NCBI GenBank assembly: GCA_028583405.1
Contig: CM053250.1
Location: 337,539-401,538, forward strand
DNA from: Pogonophryne albipinna
Taxonomy: Eukaryota; Chordata; Actinopteri; Perciformes; Artedidraconidae
DNA: 64,000 nucleotides
Direction: 5' to 3'
A program made the position numbers and the translations under genes. Shown here in pieces: positions 57,951 through 64,000 of the stretch (position 1 is the first letter of the stretch; each line of letters begins with the position of its first letter). The notes under the pieces were generated by a model that had not been told where the DNA came from, ran no database searches, and worked only from the letters and a program-made list of their open reading frames with translations.

Positions 57951-58780
57951 CAGCCTGTTCTTAAGGTTTGATTTAGTTCATGAAGAGTCTAAAGTTCAGT
58001 ACCGAGTGAAGGTTTAATCTCCTCCCACTACCACTACACCGAGGACGACACCAGGTGGCGCCATCGAGTCAACAAAGGTTTTTTTGTAATCTTTTTTTGA
58101 GCTTTATTGGAAAAGGGTCATTACAAACATGGCTTTCAGACTGTTCAACGAAAAAACAAAATCGATAATGGGACAGGTGCACCAACACGGAAGAGGATTA
58201 GAGCCACATATTGGGATGTGACCAAAATTTAAAAATTAAAATTCTGATTTTAATCTCATAATTCTGGGTTTAAAATCAGAACTCAAACAGCTATTTAACT
58301 TTTGGTAAAAAAAAAAAAAATCTCATGTGGCCCTCAATCCTCTTACAGAAGACAATATTCAAGACAAAACTGTACAAGACATTAAAGTAATAACATTAAG
58401 TGAGGTATACAAACAACAAAGCGATGTGTTTCATTAACCTGAAAATTAGCATTATCTATAATAAACAAACAGAACTAATAATAACCAAACAAAAAATGTG
58501 TCCAATCGGCACTTCTCTTGCCCCGCTTTTACTCTAGCTTTCGTATTTGAATTATCTTTGTACATGGTTTAAAACTATTGTAATGAAAGTGATTCAACAA
58601 CAGAGATAATTAACATTTTGTTAATTGCCGTCAATTTTATATCCAACACTTTATTGTTTGTTGACCTAAAATAGCTGATCAGGTACACAAATTGCGTCAT
58701 CGTGATTGGTGGAGGGTTGAGTTTCTTTCTCATATGGTTCAAATATTATTATGTAGTACAGTATCTTACGTGCATCTTAC

Positions 58781-58822
58781 CTCATCCACAGTAAAGCTCT
58801 TCTTCCTGGTGATTGATTGGCA
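58781..58822 (-). other. Candidate short upstream exon
   Basis: A 42-bp stretch has a pyrimidine-rich acceptor (ttttcctcttttcacttgttag) and a donor GTAAGA on the minus strand. It is open in one frame (CQSITRKKSFTVDE). It could be an alternative leader exon of copy B or the end of an upstream gene. Low certainty. Confidence 0.3.
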
Positions 58823-59155
58823 CTAACAAGTGAAAAGAGGAAAATCAATTAGTAAGACAAAGTGAATATATCTGAATAATACATTGTAAACACCAGAACT
58901 GACTAAATATTAAATAATAAAACAGACTAGATGAAGTACGTATGAATGAATATACGATGCTGAGGGAAATGAAAGAGTCTCCAGACAGCAAGCTCGTGCC
59001 CTCTGACCTTTGACCTATGGAGAGAATGGAGGGGGGGGGGGGCATCTCACCCAACTGAGCGTACAACAACAATGTGCCGTCGGCTGGTCGTCTGTCATCC
59101 ATCTGTCCCTGGGGGCCCCTTGGCTTTTTAAGGGGCCAAAATAATGTAACATGCA

Positions 59156-62100
59156 CCGAGGTTCATCTGGTTCTTCTGGTTCCTTCCTTTGGTTCCTCTG
59201 ATTCCTTCCTCTGGTTCTTCTGGTTTCTATTCTTCTGGTTCCTCTGGTTCCTTCCTTTGGTTCCTTCCTTTGGTTCTTTCCTCTGGTTCCTTCCTCTGAT
59301 TCCTTCCTCTGGTTCATTTGTCTGGTTCCTTCCTCTGGTTCCTCTGATTCCTTCCTCTGGTTCCTCTCTGGTTCCTCTGATTCCTTCCTCTGGTTCATTT
59401 CTCTGATTCCTTCCTCTGGTTCCTCTGGTTCCTTCCTCTGGTTCATTCCTCTGGTTCTTTCCTCTGGTTCCTTCCTCTGGTTCCTCTGGTTCCTTCCTCT
59501 GGTTCCTCTCTGGCTCCTCTGGTTCATTCCTCTGGTTCTTTCCTCTTATCCCTTCCTCTGGTTATTTCCTCTGGTTCCTTCCTCTGGTTCCTTCCTTTGG
59601 TTCTTTACTCTGGTTCCTTCCTCTTGTTCCTCCTATTCCTTCCTCTGGTTAATTTATCTGGGTTCCTTCCTCTGGTTCCTCTGGTTCCTTCCTCTGGTTC
59701 ATTCCTCTGGTTCTTTCCTCTGGTTCCTTCCTCTGGTTCCTCTGATTCCTTCCTCTGGTTCCTCTCTGGCTCCTCTGGTTCCTTCCTCTGGTTCTTTCCT
59801 CTGGTCCCTTCCTCTGGTTCTTTCCTCTGGTCCCTTCCTCTGGTTCCTCTCTGGTTATTCTGGTTCCTTCCTCTGGTTCCTTCCTCTGGTTCTTTCCTCT
59901 GGTCCCTTCCTCTGGTTCCTTCCTCTGGTTCCTTCATCTGGTTCTTTCCTCTGGTTCCTTCCTCTGGTTCCTCTCTGGTTCCTTCCTCTGGTTCCTCTGA
60001 TTCCTTCCTCTGCTTCCTCTCTGGCTCCTCTGGTTCCTTCCTCTGGTTCCTTCCTCTGGTTCTTTCCTCTGGTTCCTTCCTCTGGTTCTTTCCTCTGGTT
60101 CCTTCCTCTGGTTCCTTCCTCTGGTTCTTTCCTCTGGTTCCTTCCTCTGGTTCTTTCCTCTGGTCCCTTCCTCTGGTTCTTTCCTGTGGTTCCTCTCTGG
60201 TTATTCTGGTTCCTTCCTCTGGTTCCTTCCTCTGGTTCTTTCCTTTGGTCCCTTCCTCTGGTTCCTTCCTCTGGTTCCTTCATATGGTTCTTTCCTCTGG
60301 TTGCTTCCTCTGGTTCCTCTCTGGTTCTTCTTGTTCCTTCATCTGGTTCCTCTCTAGTTCCTCTGATTCCTTCCTCTGGTTCATTTATCTGATTCCTTCC
60401 TCTGGTTCCATCCTCTGGTTCATTCCTCTGGTTCTTTCCTCTGGTTCCTTCCTCTGGTTCCTCTGATTCCTTCCTCTGATTACTTCCTCTGGTTCCTCTC
60501 TGGCTCCTCTGGTTCATTCCTCTGGTTCTTTCCTCTTGTCCATTCCTCTGGTTATTTCCTCTGGTTCCTTCCTCTGGTTCCTTCCTTTGGTTCTTTACTC
60601 TGGTTCCTTCCTCTTGTTCCTCTTATTCCTTCCTCTGGTTAATTTCTCTGGTTCCTTCCTCTGGTTCCTCTGATTCCTTCCTCTGGTTCCTCTCTGGCTC
60701 CTCTGGTTCCTTCCTCTGGTTCTTTCCTCTGGTTCCTTCCTCTGGTTCCTTCCTCTGGTTCTTTCCTCTGGTCCCTTCCTCTGGTTCCTTCCTCTGGTTC
60801 CTTCATCTGGTTATTTCCTCTGGTTCCTTCCTCTGGTTCCTTCCTCTGGTTCCTCTGATTCCTTCCTCTGGTTCCTTTCTGGCTCCTCTGGTTTCTTCCT
60901 TTGGTTCCTTCCTCTGGTTCTTTCCTCTGGTTCCTTCCTCTGGTTCCTTCCTCTGGTTCCTTCCTCTGGTTCTTTCCTCTGGTTCTTTCCTCTGGTCCCT
61001 TCCTCTGGTTCTTTCCTCTGGTTCTTTCCTCTGGTTCCTCTCTGGTTATTCTGGTTCCTTCCTCTGGTTCCTTCCTCTGGTTCTTTCCTTTGGTCCCTTC
61101 CTCTGGTTCCTTCCTCTGGTTCCTTCATATGGTTCTTTCCTCTGGTTGCTTCCTCTGGTTCCTCTCTGGTTCTTCTTGTTCCTTCATCTGGTTCCTCTCT
61201 GGTTCCTCTGATTCCTTCCTCTGGTTCATTTATCTGATTCCTTCCTCTGGTTCCTTCCTCTGGTTCATTCCTCTGGTTCTTTCCTCTGGTTCCTTCCTCT
61301 GGTTCCTCTGATTCCTTCCTCTGATTCCTTCCTCTGGTTCCTCTCTGGCTACTCTGGTTCATTCCTCTGGTTCTTTCCTCTTGTCCCTTCCTCTGGTTAT
61401 TTCCTCTGGTTCCTTCCTCTGGTTCCTTCCTTTGGTTCTTTACTCTGGTTCCTTCCTCTTGTTCCTCCTATTCCTTCCTCTGGTTAATTTCTCTGGTTCC
61501 TTCCTCTGGTTCCTCTGATTCCTTCCTCTGGTTCCTCTCTGGCTCCTCTGGTTCCTTCCTCTGGTTCTTTCCTCTGGTTCCTTCCTCTGGTTCCTTCCTC
61601 TGGTTCTTTCCTCTGGTTCTTTCCTCTGGTCCCTTCCTCTGGTTCTTTCCTCTGGTCCCTTCCTCTGGTTCTTTCCTCTGGTTCTTTCCTCTGGTTCCTC
61701 TCTGGTTATTCTGGTTCCTTCCTCTAGTTCCTTCCTCTGGTTCTTTCCTCTGGTCCCTTCCTCTGGTTCCTTCCTCTGGTTCCTTCATCTGGTTATTTCC
61801 TCTGGTTCCTTCCTCTGGTTCTTTCCTCTGGTCCCTTCCTCTGGTTCCTTCCTCTGGTTCTTTCCTCTGGTTCCTCTCTGGTTATTCTGGTTCCTTCCTC
61901 TGGTTCCTTCCTCTGGTTCTTTCCTCTGGTTCCTTCCTCTGGTTCCTCTGATTCCTTCCTCTGGTTCCTCTCTGGCTCCTCTGGTTCCTTCCTCTGGTTC
62001 TTTCCTCTGGTCCCTTCCTCTGGTTCCTCTCTGGTTATTCTGGTTCCTTCCTCTGGTTCCTTCCTCTGGTTATTCTGGTTCCTTCCTCTGGTTCCTTCCT

Positions 62101-64000
62101 CTGGTTCTTTCCTCTGGTCCCTTCCTCTGGTTCCTTCCTCTGGTTCTTTCCTCTGGTTCCTCTCTGGTTATTCTGGTTCCTTCCTCTGGTTCCTTCCTCT
62201 GGTTCTTTCCTCTGGTCCCTTCCTCTGGTTCCTTCCTCTGGTTCCTTCATCTGGTTATTTCCTCTGGTTCCTTCCTCTGGTTCCTCTGATTCCTTCCTCT
62301 AGTTCCTCTCTGGCTCCTCTGGTTTCTTCCTTTGGTTCCTTCCTCTGGTTCTTTCCTCTGGTTCCTTCCTCTGGTTCCTTCCTCTGGTTCCTTCCTCTGG
62401 TTCCTTCCTCTGGTTCTTTCCTCTGGTTCTTTCCTCTGGTCCCTTCCTCTGGTTCTTTCCTCTGGTTCTTTCCTCTGGTTCCTCTCTGGTTATTCTGGTT
62501 CCTTCCTCTGGTTCCTTCATCTGGTTATTTCCTCTGGTTCCTTCCTCTGGTTCCTTCCTCTGGTTCCTCTGATTCCTTCCTCTAGTTCCTCTCTGGCTCC
62601 TCTGGTTTCTTCCTTTGGTTCCTTCCTCTGGTTCTTTCCTCTGGTTCTTTCCTCTGGTCCCTTCCTCTGGTTCCTTCCTCTGGTTCCTTCATCTGGTTAT
62701 TTCCTCTGGTTCCTTCCTCTGGTTCCTTCCTCTGGTTCCTCTGATTCCTTCCTCTTAGTTCCTCTCTGGCTCCTCTGGTTTCTTCCTTTGGTTCCTTCCT
62801 CTGGTTCTTTCCTCTGGTTATTTCCTCTGGTTCCTTCCTCTGGTTCCTTCCTCTGGTTCCTCTGATTCCTTCCTCTAGTTCCTCTCTGGCTCCTCTGGTT
62901 TCTTCCTTTGGTCCCTTCCTCTGGTTCCTTCCTCTGGTTCCTTCATATGGTTCTTTCCTCTGGTTGCTTCCTCTGGTTCCTCTCTGGTTCTTCTTGTTCC
63001 TTCATCTTGTTCCTCTCTGGTTCCTCTGATTCCTTCCTCTGGTTCATTTATCTGATTCCTTCCTCTGGTTCCTTCCTCTGGTTCATTCCTCTGGTTCTTT
63101 CCTCTGGTTCCTTCCTCTGGTTCCTCTGATTCCTTCCTCTGATTCCTTCCTCTGGTTCCTCTCTGGCTACTCTGGTTCATTCCTCTGGTTCTTTCCTCTT
63201 GTCCCTTCCTCTGGTTATTTCCTCTGGTTCCTTCCTCTGGTTCCTTCCTTTGGTTCTTTACTCTGGTTCCTTCCTCTTGTTCCTCCTATTCCTTCCTCTG
63301 GTTAATTTCTCTGGTTCCTTCCTCTGGTTCCTCTGATTCCTTCCTCTGGTTCCTCTCTGGCTCCTCTGGTTCCTTCCTCTGGTTCTTTCCTCTGGTTCCT
63401 TCCTCTGGTTCCTTCCTCTGGTTCTTTCCTCTGGTTCTTTCCTCTGGTCCCTTCCTCTGGTTCTTTCCTCTGGTCCCTTCCTCTGGTTCTTTCCTCTGGT
63501 TCCTCTCTGGTTATTCTGGTTCCTTCCTCTGGTTCCTTCCTCTGGTTCTTTCCTCTGGTCCCTTCCTCTGGTTCCTTCCTCTGGTTCTTTCCTCTGGTTC
63601 CTCTCTGGTTATTCTGGTTCCTTCCTCTGGTTCCTTCCTCTGGTTCTTTCCTCTGGTCCCTTCCTCTGGTTCCTTCCTCTGGTTCCTTCATCTGGTTCTT
63701 TCCTCTGGTTCCTTCCTCTGGTTTCTCTCTGGTTCCTTCCTCTGGTTCCTCTGATTCCTTCCTCTGGTTCCTCTCTGGCTCCTCTGGTTTCTTCCTCTGG
63801 TTCCTTCCTCTGGTTCTTTCCTCTGGTTCCTTCCTCTGGTTCCTTCCTCTGGTTCTTTCCTCTGGTTCCTTCCTCTGGTTCTTTCCTCTGGTCCCTTCCT
63901 CTGGTTCTTTCCTCTGGTTCCTTCCTCTGGTTCTTTCCTTTGGTCCCTTCCTCTGGTTCTTTCATATGGTTCTTTCCTCTGGTTGCTTCCTCTGGTTCCT
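59156..64000. repeat. Long CCTCTGGTT-type minisatellite, runs off the window
   Basis: Nearly 4.9 kb of 12-15-bp units around ggttccttcctct with ggttctttcctct, ggtcccttcctct, gattccttcctct and ggttcctctctggttatt variants. A marker block (ggttcattcctctggttctt, then tcctcttgtccc) recurs at about 59521, 60511, 61355 and 63174, showing higher-order blocks of roughly 0.84-1.0 kb. Because most units are multiples of three, both strands give long frames (Glu/Arg/Asn/Gln or Ser/Leu/Phe/Val patterns). These are artefacts. It lies about 1.2 kb upstream of the copy B promoter candidate. Confidence 0.95.

Noticed and set aside
59015..63965. Many Glu/Arg/Asn-rich and Ser/Phe/Leu-rich frames
   Set aside because: All follow the 12-15-bp minisatellite units. 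No start context or non-repeat domain.

Overview
This looks like teleost fish nuclear DNA: an intron-rich vertebrate gene pair is embedded in a very high load of fish-type mobile elements (hAT, PIF/Harbinger, Tc1, Penelope, L2-like LINEs, endogenous retroviruses) and long simple or satellite arrays. I see no rRNA, tRNA, CRISPR or prokaryotic features.

The only intact protein-coding genes are two tandem minus-strand copies of an acyl-CoA thioesterase/BAAT-family gene. Copy A (coding exons 14052 down to 5920) and copy B (46719 down to 36949) each have ten coding exons of exactly equal length (196, 100, 191, 170, 120, 83, 94, 81, 145 and 134 bp), open throughout, giving 437 residues each. Both keep a nucleophile-elbow Ser, an Asp and a His, and both end in the tripeptide SNL. 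A third copy survives only as a damaged exon 2 at 4019-4116. Copy B has a candidate TATA box and 5' non-coding exon near 57.8-57.95 kb. Copy A has none visible, and a retrovirus sits 59 bp upstream of its ATG.

Layout. 0-4.3 kb: SGNH-hydrolase pseudogene, a hAT transposon, and the exon 2 relic. 4.3-14.05 kb: shared 3' flank and copy A, whose introns hold hAT and PIF/Harbinger elements. 14.1-22.6 kb: an endogenous retrovirus with almost identical 523-bp LTRs but broken genes. 22.7-36.9 kb: a second version of the 3' flank, expanded by a hAT MITE, an L2 fragment with its own hAT, a Tc1 element containing a Penelope-like retroelement, and an LTR retrotransposon. 36.9-46.7 kb: copy B, with a 57-bp satellite in intron 7, a 106-unit CA repeat beside exon 6, and MITEs. 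46.7-57.8 kb: intron upstream of copy B coding exon 1, with a PIF MITE and a second LTR element of about 7.6 kb. 58.8-64 kb: candidate upstream exon and a minisatellite running off the window.

Most long open frames in this window are by-products of repeats whose unit length is a multiple of three, and are not genes.
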